DNA from: Ophiosphaerella korrae
Lineage: Eukaryota; Ascomycota; Dothideomycetes; Pleosporales; Phaeosphaeriaceae
Direction: 5' to 3'
Length of the DNA: 27,926 nt
Assembly: GCA_028456385.1 (NCBI GenBank)
Contig: JALNQF010000471.1
Location: 1 to 27,926 of the forward strand
Below, in pieces: positions 1-9,857 of this stretch. The first letter of the stretch is position 1. Each line of letters starts with the position of its first letter. The notes beneath the pieces were generated by a model that saw only the letters and a list, made by a program, of their open reading frames with translations, made no database searches and was not told where the DNA came from. The position numbers were made by a program, and so were the translations under genes.

Positions 1-74
1 TAAGGTTTAAACTATCCTCTAATTAGCTCTTATAATATAGTATTATTTTTATATTTATAATTAATAAGTCTTTA
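1..74. other. Unassigned AT-rich DNA
   Basis: No coding pattern or repeat match to the rest of the window is visible. It lies just left of a repeated segment that looks like an LTR. If that segment is the 5' LTR of a minus-strand element, these bases would be its leader, but I cannot see a clear primer-binding site. Confidence 0.3.
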
Positions 75-299
75 TATTATTATAGGGTTATATACCTAAT
101 ATAGATTTAGGGCCTAAGAGCTTATTAGTCTTAGGGATCTTAAACTTTATTAGCTAAACTAACTCTAAATATTATTCGCCCTCCTATAGGTTATATCCTA
201 TAACCTAAGGGCCTATTAGCTACCCTCTCTTACTTCTCTTCTTATAAGGGAGTTATCTCTTATATCTCTTATTTTCGCACTAATATTAGTAAAGTTTAC

Positions 300-349
300 A
301 ACTTACTAATATTGTAAACTTACTAATATTACGAACTTACTAATATTTA
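300..349. repeat. Short tandem motif acttactaatatt
   Basis: The motif acttactaatatt occurs three times at a spacing of 16-17 bp, with a related inverted form (actaatattagt) just before. The same cluster is found inverted at about 21645-21695. It lies inside the putative LTR, where such arrays are often regulatory, but no function can be read from it. Confidence 0.55.
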
Positions 350-384
350 ACTACCTTTCTACTTTTAGTTAGCGCTTAGTAAGC

Positions 385-406
385 TACTAGGTATATATAC
401 CTAGTA
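385..406. repeat. 22-bp perfect palindrome in the putative LTR
   Basis: The arms meet at the centre of ctaggtatatatacctag (387-404) and extend by TA on each side to give 22 bp of perfect dyad symmetry. The same palindrome is present in the inverted copy at 21581-21602, so it survived RIP in both. It may be a regulatory site or simply an AT-rich hairpin. Confidence 0.6.
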
Positions 407-493
407 CTTAGATAGCTTTATCTACTATTTACTCTTTTTAGTTAATTATTAAAACTACCTTAATAAGTTATCTAACGTAAAGTCTACCTTATA

Positions 494-1391
494 CTAGGTT
501 ATCTTCTATACTTATTTATTCTCTATTCTTAGAAGTTATTATAAACTTATATTACCTAATACTTTAGAATTTCTAGTATTCTTAGTTTTTCTATATAAAT
601 TATCTTATATTAGATTCTTAACTTTAGTCTTTATTTAAATTATAACATTAGAGATAGCTTATTTTATTCTATATTTTATAATAGTTATTTAAACTATAAT
701 ATATATTTAAGAATACTCTTATTATATATAAGCTTTTTAAGCTATTATTTAGTATATTAAGTAATATCTATATTTCTAAATACTACTCTTATTTATTATA
801 TAAAGTATTTATAACTTCTAAAAATAGCTCTTATTTTATCCTTTTATATTACTAGAGTATATATTATATAGTTTATCTAGTATAGTTTAAACTATCTTAT
901 TATATCTTCTTTAAAGTATATTCTAATATATACTACTTTCTTTTCTTTAGTATTAAAGTAAAGTACTTATATATCTATTTAGAGTTATACTAAAGCTATA
1001 AAAGGTCTTAGTTTCTTTTTTATTTTATTAAACTTTTTAAGTATAAGTATCTTAAGTAGTTTCATTATTATACCTATCTCTAGTCTTTAAGTAATTAGCT
1101 CTATTTAGTTTTATCCTATTATAAGAGCTTTAATCTAAGCTTTATTCTATTTTATAGAATCTTGTAATTCTTTATTCTATATTTTTAAGGTATTAATTAC
1201 TATCTTTATATCTTCTTTTTCTAAAATTAAGTTATTTAAGTAGTTCTTAATTACTTATATATCTATTATATCTAAGCTATATAAGCTTAGAAGTACTTTA
1301 CTTTCTTTTATAGTTAAACTTTCTACTATCTTATTAGCTTAGACTATACACTACTTATACTTTACTTCTCTTAATAACTAAATTAGTAAGG
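494..1391 (-). pseudogene. gag remnant of relic F (family G chromovirus), truncated
   Basis: On the minus strand this aligns with the gag of copies 1 and 2, starting from the leader next to the 5' LTR (ccttactaatttag at 1391 leftwards) and running to about codon 250, just short of the zinc knuckles. There the putative LTR at 75-493 cuts it off. The frame is full of TAG/TAA at places where copies 1 and 2 have CAA or TAG, and there is no ATG start. Gag would form the particle and bind the RNA. It is more decayed than copies 1 and 2, with fewer CpA left, so it is probably an older insertion. Confidence 0.8.
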
Positions 1392-1446
1392 TATAATAGA
1401 GTTACTAGAGTTAACTCCTAATAGCCTATTAGGGTATTAGTAGATT
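1392..1446 (-). repeat. 5' LTR of relic F, first part (split by copy 1)
   Basis: The reverse complement matches the U5 end of the family G LTR (ends tata at 1392, then gttactagagttaac). The match stops at 1446, where copy 1 begins, and resumes at 8485 after the duplicated AGATT. The two pieces together give about 444 bp, close to the 447 bp of the copy 1 LTR. This shows that copy 1 jumped into an existing LTR of its own family. Confidence 0.88.
1442..1446. repeat. Target-site duplication of copy 1 (left), AGATT
   Basis: The five bases agatt lie directly before the first LTR base. The same five follow the last LTR base at 8480-8484. A 5-bp duplication is typical of Ty3/Gypsy integrases. It shows that 1447-8479 is one unit that inserted once. 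Confidence 0.9.
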
Positions 1447-1893
1447 TATTACAACTATAACAAGAGAATACTAGATAGAGCTAATTAGTCCTAACTTAGT
1501 TACTAACGAAACATAGGACGAGTAGGGTAACAACCTAGATTAGGAAACTAACTACAATCTAGATATGTAACAAATTCGTAAATTCGTAATCTTAGCATTT
1601 ATAAAGTTACGAAGCTAGATACGTAACAAATTTGTAAATTCGCGATCTTAGTATTTATAAAGTTACAAAGCTATATAGACTACCTAGGTATATAGTTAGT
1701 AGTAATGCGCATTACTAGGATAGTATTAGTAATTTAATCCTCTAACTATAGAACGCTAATACAAGATAGTTACAAAATATCTTCTATTATTTATAGTTAT
1801 TATAGATTACTTTATAAGCCTTTGTTATTAACTTATAATCTACTAATACCTTAATTAGGTATTAGGAAGTTAACCCTAGTAACACCTATAACA
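1447..1893 (+). repeat. 5' LTR of copy 1 (447 bp)
   Basis: It begins tattacaacta (from TGTTA) and ends cctataaca, so the ends are the inverted pair TGTTA/TAACA after RIP. It matches 8033-8479 without an indel. Nearly all differences are transitions; one transversion is visible (c at 1781, a at 8367). The U3 half holds a 56-bp direct repeat. The second half (from about 1685, tatatagttagtagtaat) is almost the same in copy 2. Confidence 0.93.
1562..1673 (+). repeat. 56-bp tandem duplication in the copy 1 LTR
   Basis: Two units, 1562-1617 and 1618-1673, each running from gatatgtaac/gatacgtaac to aagcta. The pair is also at 8148-8203 and 8204-8259 in the 3' LTR. Relic F has two related units, relic C only one, and copy 2 has other DNA here. 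It sits in U3, where enhancer-like repeats are common in LTRs. Confidence 0.85.
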
Positions 1894-1912
1894 CCTTACT
1901 AATTTAGTTATT
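1894..1912 (+). promoter_or_regulatory. Possible primer-binding region after the 5' LTR
   Basis: The bases ccttactaatttagtta directly follow the LTR and are conserved at 10289-10305 (copy 2) and, reversed, at 1375-1391 (relic F). Position and conservation suit a primer-binding site for minus-strand DNA synthesis. RIP has changed it, and I cannot match it to a tRNA; self-priming, known in some chromoviruses, is also possible. Confidence 0.4.
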
Positions 1913-1959
1913 ACAAGAAGTAAAGCGTAAGTAGCGTATAGTCTAGCTAATATAATAGT

Positions 1960-3060
1960 AGAAAGCTTAACTAAAATAAGTAAAGTACCTAAAAGTAGTT
2001 ATAAGTTAGATAGTACTATATAGGAAATAATTAAAGAACGTATTAATAAACTAATAGATAAGAAAAAAGATATAAAAATAGTAATTAAAGCCTTAGAAAC
2101 GTAGAATAAAGAACTACAAAACTACTTAAGATAAAACAAGGTATAAATTAAAGCTATTATTAAAGGACAAAACTAGATAGAACTAATTACCTAATAATTA
2201 GAAATAAGCGCGACAAAGAAACTACCTAAGATACTTATTCTTAAAAAGTTTAATAGAATAAAGGAAAAACTAAGACCTTTTATAGCCTTAGTACAACTTT
2301 AGATAGATATACAAGTACTATACTTTAATATAGAAGAAAAGAAAGTAATATATATTAGATTACACCTTAAAGAAGATATAATAAGATAGTACAAACTATA
2401 TTAGATAGACTATTTAATATACGCACTAATAATATAAAAAGACAAAACTAAAGCTATCTTTAGAAGTTACGAGTACTTTACTAAACAAATAAGAGTAGTA
2501 TTTAGGGATATAGATATTACCTAATAGGCTAAAGAAAACTTAAGAGGCTCGCGTAGAGTAAGAGTATTCTAGAATACGTATTATAGTTTAAATAACTAGC
2601 CTAAAATATAGAATAGAACAAAATATCCTTAATATTACAATTTAAATAAAGACTAAATATAAAAATTCGATACAAAATAATCTATATAGAGAAACTAAGG
2701 ATATTAGAAGCCCTAAAGTAATAGGTAATATAGATTAATAATAATCTTAGAGAATAGAAAAAGAATAAATATAGGAATTAATAGAGAAACTAAGATAGTA
2801 GAGATCTTATAGTCTTTAACGCTAACAAGAATAGAAAAAAGAAGAAGAACAAAGACTTTACGTACTTTAATTGTAGTAAGAAAGGCTACTACGTAAAAGA
2901 TTACTAATTATAAAAGAAAAAGGATATAGTATATTATAAATATAGGAAACTAGGATACTTTATAAAAGACTATAGAAGTAAGGACCTAAAGAAAGAAACT
3001 TAGTTAAAAACAATAGAGAAGAAGAAGGAAGTACTATAAGCATAGGCTAAACTATAATAG
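1960..3060 (+). pseudogene. gag of copy 1 (capsid plus two zinc knuckles), RIP-inactivated
   Basis: The protein frame reads as a fungal Gypsy Gag: a capsid-like part around 2250-2560 (visible residues EKLRPFIALVQ and FRSYEYFTKQIRVVF). Two CCHC zinc knuckles follow. Knuckle 1 (2863-2904) now reads Y-F-N-C...Y...Y, with only its second Cys (tgt, 2872-2874) left. Knuckle 2 (2932-2973) has Cys, Cys, His and Cys all changed to Tyr or tac/tat. TAG/TAA stops replace Gln codons throughout and no ATG is left. Gag would package the element's RNA into particles. The exact start is not recoverable. Confidence 0.82.
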
Positions 3061-4090
3061 AAAGTAGCTAGGAGTAAAGAATTATAGTACGTAATACTCT
3101 ATTAGACCTTTTATTATAAAGACGACTACTATATATATCTTTTTAGTAAGTAAAGAGTAGGATATTTTCTATAATAGAAAAATAGAGTAGTAGTAATAAA
3201 AGAAAGAATAAAAGCGTAGCTAAAAGAGATAGCGTATATAATAGGCCTACTAACAAAAGACTTAGAAAGGGAAAAACCCTAGATACTATTAATCTAGGCT
3301 AAAGAACTAGTACTAGATAAAGAGACTACTACAGCTTCCTCTAAAGGACTAAGAGAAAGTAAGAAATAAGTTAGTATAAAAAGTAAAGAATATACCTAGC
3401 TAAATATATATAGCTATAATAGCTATATAATAATAGATATAGAAGAATAAAATAAAAAATAGAAGTTTATTTAAAAATACTTACTAGTTATAAGTATAGA
3501 GGAAGCGTATAAAGACTAGAAAGATTACAATTTTAAAGAAATAAAATTTGCGCTATTCTAAGAATAGATAAACTAGTATATAGTTGCGATAGAAAGAATA
3601 CCTATATAAAGAGAGTAGTAATACCTTATAAGAAAGACGTAATAGATTAATAAAGCCTATATACTAAGAGTACTAGTAGTATACTATATCTTAATAATAG
3701 AGACACCTAGTAGAGATAGATACTAGAAAGGAGATAATAAAATAATAGATCTAAAATATCTAGTATACTTTAAAGTATTATAGATATTATACTTAGATAA
3801 GAATTATATTATATATAGGAACCCTAAAGTAAATAATAGTGTATAGCCCTTAAAGAAAAAGGGCTATAACTATATAAGAGTAATTTTAGTAAAAGATATC
3901 TAAGGATAAGAAGTAATCCTAGAAGAAAGTTATATAGTAATAAGGCCTAGACTAAAATTACCTAAGAAATGCGTTTAAAGAGGACTATAGTATAAATACA
4001 AGTATAATAAATATCTAAAATATAAAGAATATAAACTTAAAGTAGGATTATAGCTATAGAGAGATAGATAATTTATAGAGATACCTAAAC
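3061..4090 (+). pseudogene. Gag-pol linker region of copy 1
   Basis: A region rich in TAG/TAA but still aligned with copy 2 (11450-12480) along its whole length with nearly constant spacing. It lies between the zinc knuckles and the protease. I recognise no domain in it. It probably encodes the C-terminal part of Gag and the start of Pol; whether one or two frames were used cannot be told. Confidence 0.5.
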
Positions 4091-4099
4091 AAGAATAGT

Positions 4100-4480
4100 T
4101 AAAAGGTATAAGAGGCCTACACATTATAAAGATAAGTATATACTAAGGAAAGAAAGTACAATTAATAATTAATAGTAGAGCTACAAGAAACTTTATATTA
4201 AAGAGGTTTATAGAAAACTAAGGAATACGTTATATAATAAAGAAATACCCTTAATAACTAAGTACAATTAAAAGAAAACTATTCTAGGAACCTATTAGGT
4301 TTAAAATAGTTCCCTCTATATTAGAACTAGAAGAGATAAATATTAATAATATAGTTATAGATATAATAACAATTAACAATAAATAAGAAATTATACTAGG
4401 AATACTATAGTTATAAATAGTAAACCTATATATTAACTAGAAATAGGAAAAATTAGCTACTATAAGATAGAAAAGCTAAA
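4100..4480 (+). pseudogene. Protease domain of copy 1 pol
   Basis: The aspartic protease motif of Gypsy elements is seen as LIINSRATRNF at about 4162-4197. Family knowledge expects D-S-G-A-T here; the Asp codon is now AAT (4171-4173) and the Gly is AGA, both G-to-A changes. A later hydrophobic stretch with ILGI fits the second conserved part of such proteases. The enzyme would cut the Gag-Pol polyprotein. Copy 2 has the same two changes (12561-12569). Confidence 0.75.
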
Positions 4481-4669
4481 AGCTAACATAAGTACTTATA
4501 AAGGAGAATTCCCTAAAGAATATAAGAAATAGGAACTATAGCTTATAGAGCCTAAAGACTACTTCCTAGAATATTAGCTATAGGACTTAGCGATAGAAAT
4601 AGACGAAGAAAAAAACGTAAGATAGAGCCTAGTATATAGGAAAATAGAAGAAGAGTTAAAAATTAAATA

Positions 4670-5420
4670 AGTATTTATTTAGAACGTAATTAAGAAAGGA
4701 TAGATATAAGAATCTAAATCCTTAGTAGTATATAGACTTATATTTATAGATAAAAAGAGAATAAGTAATAAAAGACTCTACGTAAACTTTAGAAAAACTA
4801 ACGTAGTTATAAGTAAAAACTAATACTTACTAGTATAAATAGATAAAATACAAGCTAGACTATAAAAAGTAGAAATCTTTACAAAACTAGATATCTAGAA
4901 CGCCTACTACTAGATTAGAATTAAGAAAGGTAATAAATAAAAGATAGTATTTAGAATATAATAGAGACTATACAAATACCTAGTTGTACTATTTAGATTA
5001 ATAAACACACTAGCTGTATTCTAAGAAAGAATTAATATAGTACTAAGAGAGTACCTAGATATATTTATATTTATATACCTAGACAATATCTTTATATTCT
5101 TAGAAATAGAGGAAGAATATATATAACATATATACAAGGTACTAGAAAAACTAGTAGAAAGTAAACTATTTCTTAAAATAAGAAAATGCAAATTCTATAT
5201 AAAGGAAATAGATTTCCTTAGATTTATTATAGAACTAGGAAAAATTAAAATTAACTTAGTAAAGATTAAGTTAATTAACAAATAGCTAATACTAAAAAAC
5301 CTAAAAGAAGTACAATAGTTTTATAGGTTAGCGAACTTCTACAAGAAGTTAATAGTAAGATAGTTTAAAGATATAAAACTAATAACAAGACTTATAAAGA
5401 AAGATATACTATTTAAATAG
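4670..5420 (+). pseudogene. Reverse transcriptase domain of copy 1 pol
   Basis: Clear Gypsy RT: YRLIFIDKKR, then RLYVNFRKTN, TKLDI (first catalytic Asp, about 4889), the FRLINTLAVFQ block and the YxDD box at 5076-5087, now YLDN (tac cta gac aat). The thumb segment with a fungal Gypsy-like NFYKKL follows at about 5335. Stops at Trp and Gln positions break the frame many times. The domain would copy the RNA to DNA. Spacing to copy 2 is almost constant (offset 8391), so no large indel has occurred since their split. Confidence 0.92.
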
Positions 5421-5489
5421 ATAAAAGAATATAAAGAAGTATTTAAAACAATTAAAAGAAAGTTTATAGAAAACCTAGTTATTAGAATA

Positions 5490-5880
5490 TATAACCTAGA
5501 CCTACTAGTAATAGTAAAAATAGACGCATCTAACTTAGTCTATAGAATAGTACTAATACAAGAAGACCTAAGGACTAAATAAGAATACTTAGTTGAATAC
5601 TTCTCTAAGAAAATAAAGCTAGTAGAACTTAACTACTTAATCTATAATAAAGAAATGCTAGTAATCTACAAAGTATTTAAATAATAGAGAGTATACCTAT
5701 AAAAAGTAAAGTACTAAATAAAGGTCTATATAGACTATAGGAATCTTATAGGATTTATACTAAACAAAGAACTATTATAATAATATACAAGATAGTAGAA
5801 ATTCCTATTAATATTTAACTTAGAAATTATATATATAAAAGGGAAAGATAATTAATTTATAGACGCCCTTAGTAGAAGAC
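5490..5880 (+). pseudogene. RNase H domain of copy 1 pol
   Basis: Recognised by VKIDASN (first catalytic Asp, gac 5523-5525), the FSKK...ELNYLIYNKEML block (second acidic residue in ELNY), YIDYRNL and the closing FIDALSRRLD. This is the usual RNase H of Ty3/Gypsy pol, which removes RNA from the RNA:DNA hybrid. One of the few ATG triplets of the window falls here (5654) and is an internal Met codon, not a start. Confidence 0.9.
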
Positions 5881-5979
5881 TAGACTTATAAGAAGAAGTA
5901 AGCGCTACTAGTATAGTTTTAGTTAAGAACAAAGTAGGATATTTAGTCCTAAATATACCTAAAATAGCTGCAACACTTA

Positions 5980-6900
5980 AAAGAACAAGTAGTAAGCTAG
6001 ATAAATAGATTTAGAAAATAACACAAGAAGTAACTAAAGAAATAAAGAAACTAGAAATCTAAGAAAGACTAGTATAAGCCTAAAGAAGAATATATATTCT
6101 AAGAAAAATCTAGAGAGAATTTATACGACAATTCTACGAGCTACTAGTATATAGATACTAAGGAATTAAGAAAACGCTAAATAGGCTCCTAAGGGACTAT
6201 TATATCCTAAAAGTAAGATAACTAGTAGAAGAAGTACTACAAGACTATATAGAATATTATAGAAATAAACACAATAGATATATACTTTATAGAAGGCTAC
6301 AACTAGTTAAAGTACTAGAATAACTATAGGGAATAATAACAATAGACTTTATTACAAAGTTACCTAAGTTAAAAGACCTAATATTAGGAGTAGAGTACAA
6401 TAAAATACTTATAATAGTAGATAAACTTATAAAGTATATATACTTTAAACTATATAAAGAGAAAAGTAAGATAGAAGTTACTATATATTAAGTCTTAAGA
6501 ACTATAATAAGCTAGTATAGTATCCTAGATAAGATTATTATAAATAGAGACATAAGATTTATATTAAAACTATAGGGAATAATAATAGCGTAATTAGGAA
6601 TATAACACGCAATATTAATAGTATATTATCTATAAATAGATAGATAATTAGAACAAATAAATTAGATAGTAGAACAATACTTAAGATACTACCTTAACTA
6701 TAACTAGAACAACTAGGTACAACTACTACCTATAGTACAACTAGTATATAATAGCGTAAAGAATATAGTAATAAGAGTATTACCCTTCTTTATAAACTAT
6801 AGATTTAAACCTAACGCGTATAGAATACTAAGAAATATAGAGTCTTAGACTCTAAGAAGAGAAAACTTTATAAATAGAATAAAAGAAATATATAATTAGC
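5980..6900 (+). pseudogene. Integrase domain of copy 1 pol
   Basis: The HHCC zinc domain lies at about 6125-6260, with His and Cys codons now Tyr (for example gac-tat-ata-gaa-tat at 6244). The catalytic core has ITIDFITKLP with Asp 1 at 6345-6347, the second catalytic position (NRDIRF, 6543-6545) and Glu at 6651-6653. The last two are 35 residues apart, as in the D,D-35-E signature. The second Asp is AAT (Asn) here, whereas copy 2 keeps GAT. The C-terminal part has FINYRFKPNAYR. The enzyme would insert the DNA copy. Confidence 0.92.
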
Positions 6901-7194
6901 TAAGGTAAGACGTAGAATTCCTATATAATTATATAGTAAAGTACTACAATAAAAAGTATAAAGAGGAACCCTAATTTAGAGAGAAAGAAAAAGTATAGTT
7001 AGTTAGGAAGAATATTAAGAGTAAATAATCTAGTTTAAAACTAGATTACGTTAAAATTAGACTATACAAGATTAAAAAAAGAGTTATACTAGTTATATAT
7101 AAATTAAAGCTACTAAACAAGATAAAGATATACCTAATATTCTATATAGTACTACTAGAACAAGCACTACAAGACGTAAAACTACTAGTATACA

Positions 7195-7379
7195 AAGTAG
7201 ACACGTATAGAGAATAAGAGGAATAAGAAGTTAAAGAAATCCTAGTATACTAGTTTAATAATAGTAAGAACTACTACTTAGTAAAATAGATAGGTATAGA
7301 TAGAAAAGGATAACTATAGGAAGATATATAAGAACTAGAAGAAAACCTTAACTACTTTAAGAAACTAGAGGACTTTTAA
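7195..7379 (+). pseudogene. Chromodomain at the C terminus of copy 1 pol
   Basis: Visible as VYKVDTYRE, then EVKEIL, YYLVK-stop-IGIDRKG, and DIQELEENLNYFKK where the first position after I-D is TAA. This matches the chromodomain pattern in which YLVKW-IG is central; the Trp is TAG at 7287-7289. Chromodomains of chromoviruses bind histone marks and direct insertion to heterochromatin. It makes the family a chromovirus, and its self-nested position in an AT-rich island fits such targeting. The frame ends TAA at 7377-7379, at the same place as in copy 2. Confidence 0.87.
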
Positions 7380-7447
7380 AATTAAAACTCTCTAGAACGC
7401 CTAGTAGTAAACTAAGAAAACTAATATTACTACTACTAGATAGAAAG

Positions 7448-7690
7448 GCAATAGGAGCGCTTAATATAATAAGAGCTAGAGCAGCCCTAACTATATTATT
7501 AAAGTCTAACTTAGCCTCTATCGCATAAAACTATTTAGATAACTTAGTGTTATTATAAGCCTTTATTTTACAAAGACGCTTAACGTAAGAATAAAGCTTT
7601 ACTAGCTTATAAAGAGTTAACTTACACTTAGCCTTAGCTATAGTAAGCTATAACGATAGTTATACTTAAGCCCTATTAATAGCTCGCCTT
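7448..7690 (-). pseudogene. Conserved antisense frame of copy 1, block beta
   Basis: Read on the minus strand this gives RRAIN, AKAK and then KIKAYNNTKLSK, stop, FYAIEAKLDF. Copy 2 (15848-16092) reads RRAIN, AKAK, KIKALNNKKLAK, stop, LVALEAKLDL. The DNA of the two is strongly diverged here, yet many changes are at third codon positions and the amino acids are kept, so a protein seems to have been under selection. Relic C has it too (18478-18720). The shared stop is TAG, probably from Trp or Gln. I do not recognise the family; it looks alpha-helical and Lys-rich. It does not read in the gag-pol direction. Confidence 0.6.
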
Positions 7691-7888
7691 ATACAACTTA
7701 GTAGAAAACAATTATATAGTAATTAAATACTTATACTCTATAAGTAAAATACCTAATAAATTATACTTATACTAAATATTAGTAAGAATATACTTATTAT
7801 AATATTTACTATCCTTTAAGGATATAAGGCATAAAAGGCCTAACTTAGTACAATAACAATAAGAGAATATTTTAACTCTATTACAAAC
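7676..7888 (-). pseudogene. Conserved antisense frame of copy 1, block alpha
   Basis: Upstream of block beta in the antisense direction and in another frame, this reads NRVKIFSYCYC, later YYNKYILTNI, YNLLGILLIEYKYL, ending ASY and TAA. Copy 2 has NSIKIFLYFYY, YIYINI, YNISSISLLEYTF, ending ESY and TAA; relic C reads NRVKIFSYY, YYNKYILTNI, LLIEYKYL. The shift between alpha and beta is not the same in the three copies. That would fit a former intron between them, or decay in a less constrained stretch. Function unknown. Confidence 0.5.
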
Positions 7889-8018
7889 AATATAAGCTAT
7901 AAGAAGAAGTTTATTACGTTAAGAACGAGAAGGTATAGAGAGTAATAAAGAACTAGAGATTAACAAAAAAATAGGACTAATAACTTTAGCCTTAGAATAG
8001 ATTAATAGAGACTTACTT

Positions 8019-8032
8019 AGAGGAGGAGATAG
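8019..8032 (+). promoter_or_regulatory. Polypurine tract of copy 1
   Basis: The purine run agaggaggagatag lies directly before the 3' LTR (one T near its end). It is the usual primer for plus-strand DNA. The same tract stands at 16437-16450 in copy 2 and, reversed, at 18134-18145 in relic C, although the DNA just outside it has diverged. Confidence 0.85.
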
Positions 8033-8479
8033 TATTATAACTATAACAAGAGAATACTAGATAGAGCTAATTAGTCCTAACTTAGTTGCTAACGAAACAT
8101 AGGACAAGTAAGGTAACAACCTAGATTAGGAAACTAACTATAATCTAGACACGTAACAAATTTATAAATTCGCGATCTTAGTATTTACAAAGTTACGAAG
8201 CTAGACACGTAATAAATTTATAAATTCGCGATCTTAGTATTTATAAAGTTACAAAGCTATATAGACTACCTAGGTATATAGTTAGTAGTAATACGTATTA
8301 CTAGGATAGTATTAGTAATTTAATCCTCTAACTATAGAACGCTAATATAAGATAGTTACAAAATATATTCTATTATTTATAGTTATTATAGATTACCTTA
8401 TAAGCCTTTATTATTAACTTATAATCTACTAATACCTTAATTAAGTATTAGGAAGTCGACTCTAGTAATACCTATAATA
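8033..8479 (+). repeat. 3' LTR of copy 1 (447 bp)
   Basis: Same length as the 5' LTR and collinear with it. It starts tattataacta after the polypurine tract and ends cctataata before AGATT. Differences to the 5' LTR are almost only C/T and G/A, in line with RIP after a recent insertion. The 56-bp repeat is present twice (8148-8259). Confidence 0.93.
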
Positions 8480-8484
8480 AGATT
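8480..8484. repeat. Target-site duplication of copy 1 (right), AGATT
   Basis: Identical to 1442-1446. After it, the interrupted LTR of relic F resumes. Confidence 0.9.
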
Positions 8485-8873
8485 AAGAGTTAGTAATAAA
8501 GGCTTATATTATAATTAAGTAATAAGTTATAAATAATAGAAAGATATCGTATAGTATTAATATATTATCGCTCTAGTTAATAATTAAATTACTAATACTA
8601 TCTTAACAATACGTATTTTTACTAACTATATACTTAAGCCTTCTTAGTAGCTTTATAGCTTTGTATTTACTAAAATTATAAATTTATAAATTTATTATAT
8701 ATTAGCTTTATAACTTTATATTTACTAAGATTATAAATTTATAAATTTATTACGTATCTTAGTTATAGGTAGTCTCCTAATTAGGTTTATATCTCTATAG
8801 GTTAGTTATATTGTTATCTTCTATAGTAGGGCTAATTAGCTTTATCTAGTTTTCTTCTATTACTATTATAATA
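8485..8873 (-). repeat. 5' LTR of relic F, second part
   Basis: The reverse complement of a family G LTR, continuing from 1446. It holds two related units of the U3 tandem repeat (about 8640-8760) and ends tattataata at 8873, the RIP form of TGTTA. Directly to the right the integrase frame of family H begins, so F was inserted into, or recombined with, element H at this point. Confidence 0.87.
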
Positions 8874-9857
8874 TTATAAGTATTACTTATACGCTATATA
8901 TATACTTTACTCTTTAAATAGCGTCTAGTACCTTTTTTTCTAGATTACTATCTTTAAGTAAGTATATAAAGATTAGGTATTTACCTAGTATAGTATAAAA
9001 AAGCGTTATCTTTATTCTTTTATAAATTAAGTTATTATATACAAATTATACTATTTTTAGTAAAGTAACTTAATTATCTTAATTCTCTATTATAAAGATT
9101 CTTAAGTACTATTCTAGAGTCTAATTTTAATATTTAGTTTACTTGTTAGTCTATAAGTAGAAAGCTATACTTAGCTTATACTTTACTTATAGTTAGTAGT
9201 TTATTTCTACCTAAAATTTTAAAGTAAAAATTAACTTTTAGTCTAATATAATACCTTTTTATATTCTATAGTTTAAAATAATATTATAAAAGTATACTTT
9301 TATAAACTATTATATATCTTACTTTTTAAGTACTAAAATATAGATAGCTATTTTAGATAAGTAGTCTACTATTACTAGTATTATATTATTTATATACTTT
9401 AAGCTATTCTTTAAAAGTAAGAGGCCTATAATAAAGTCTAGAGAGACTTCTTTAAAGATATTACTTAAGATTAGTAAAAGAGATAATTCTCTATATTACT
9501 TATACCGTAGTACTTTACTTTACTAGTATATTACGCAAGTCTTTATATATTTATAAACGTTTTACTCTATAAATAGCTAGTAATAGTATTTTATAATTAG
9601 CTTAAGTATTCTATATATACTAAAGTAGCTAGCTATATATAAGTTATAATACTAGAGTAGAATTTCTTACCTAATAGTAAGTTCTTTAAGAACGTACGCT
9701 TTACCTTTATATCTTAGGACTTCCTTATTATCTAAGTACTATACTTATACTTTACTACTATATTAAGTACTTTTAACTTTTATTAAACTCTTTATTTATA
9801 CTTATATAACAGCGTCCTTTTACTATAGTTTATATAAAGTTATTAGAAAGGCTTTAG
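8874..9857 (-). pseudogene. Integrase of family H (second Gypsy lineage), minus strand
   Basis: On the minus strand, entering at 9857: a spacer, EVLRYKGKAYVLKEL, then the zinc domain, where one Cys survives (tgc, 9535-9537) in YIKTCVIY and its partner is Tyr. The core follows with EVSLDFIIGLL (Asp 1), NNIILVIVDYLSKIA, a second Asp in ILDQKLIFTLKF and LEQYLRIF; the Glu region reads TNKQTKYQNQ, so Glu has become Lys. It continues to a NNLIYKRIKITLFY segment and is cut at 8874 by relic F. The sequence type differs from families G and E and resembles the widespread fungal Gypsy integrases. The upstream part of this pol lies at 16887-17746. Confidence 0.85.
9853..9857. repeat. Target-site duplication of copy 2 (left), TTTAG
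   Basis: tttag directly precedes the first LTR base at 9858 and is repeated at 16882-16886. Removing copy 2 and one TTTAG joins the two halves of the family H pol frame without a shift. Confidence 0.9.

Larger units (their letters stand above)
75..493 (-). repeat. Putative LTR of a second element, inserted in the gag of relic F
   Basis: A segment of about 419 bp with short inverted ends: tatagggt at 81 and accttata ending at 493, the RIP-altered form expected of TG...CA termini. Its left part (about 75-230) recurs in the same orientation at 19596-19765, and its right part (about 237-493) recurs inverted at 21490-21730. To its right the gag of relic F starts abruptly, so 493/494 is an insertion boundary. 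Inside are three to four copies of an acttactaatatt motif (300-349) and a 22-bp perfect palindrome (385-406). The minus orientation is preferred because no polypurine tract lies to the left; this is weak evidence. It could instead be the end of a DNA transposon. Confidence 0.5.
1447..8479 (+). mobile_element. Family G chromovirus copy 1, complete but inactivated Ty3/Gypsy element
   Basis: A 7033-bp element with two 447-bp LTRs, a 6139-bp internal region and a perfect 5-bp target duplication. Domain order is gag with two zinc knuckles, protease, RT, RNase H, integrase, chromodomain. This is the Gypsy order with a C-terminal chromodomain, hence a chromovirus. A polypurine tract stands before the 3' LTR. 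Every frame carries dozens of TAG/TAA stops at Gln and Trp positions and no start codon remains, so it cannot move by itself. It lies in the 5' LTR of relic F. A frame on the opposite strand lies between the chromodomain and the 3' LTR. Confidence 0.93.

Noticed and set aside
300..349. CRISPR-like array of acttactaatatt motifs
   Set aside because: The units are short with 3-4 bp between them, no true spacers exist, and the setting is a eukaryotic LTR-like repeat.
5185..5660. ATG triplets at about 5185 and 5654 as start codons
   Set aside because: Both fall within conserved RT and RNase H blocks in the pol frame, with stops close by on both sides. They are internal codons that escaped mutation.
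8640..8760. Origin or AT-rich replication element from the repeated aaatttataaattta runs
   Set aside because: These are the reversed U3 repeat units of the relic F LTR, and the same runs appear in the other LTRs.
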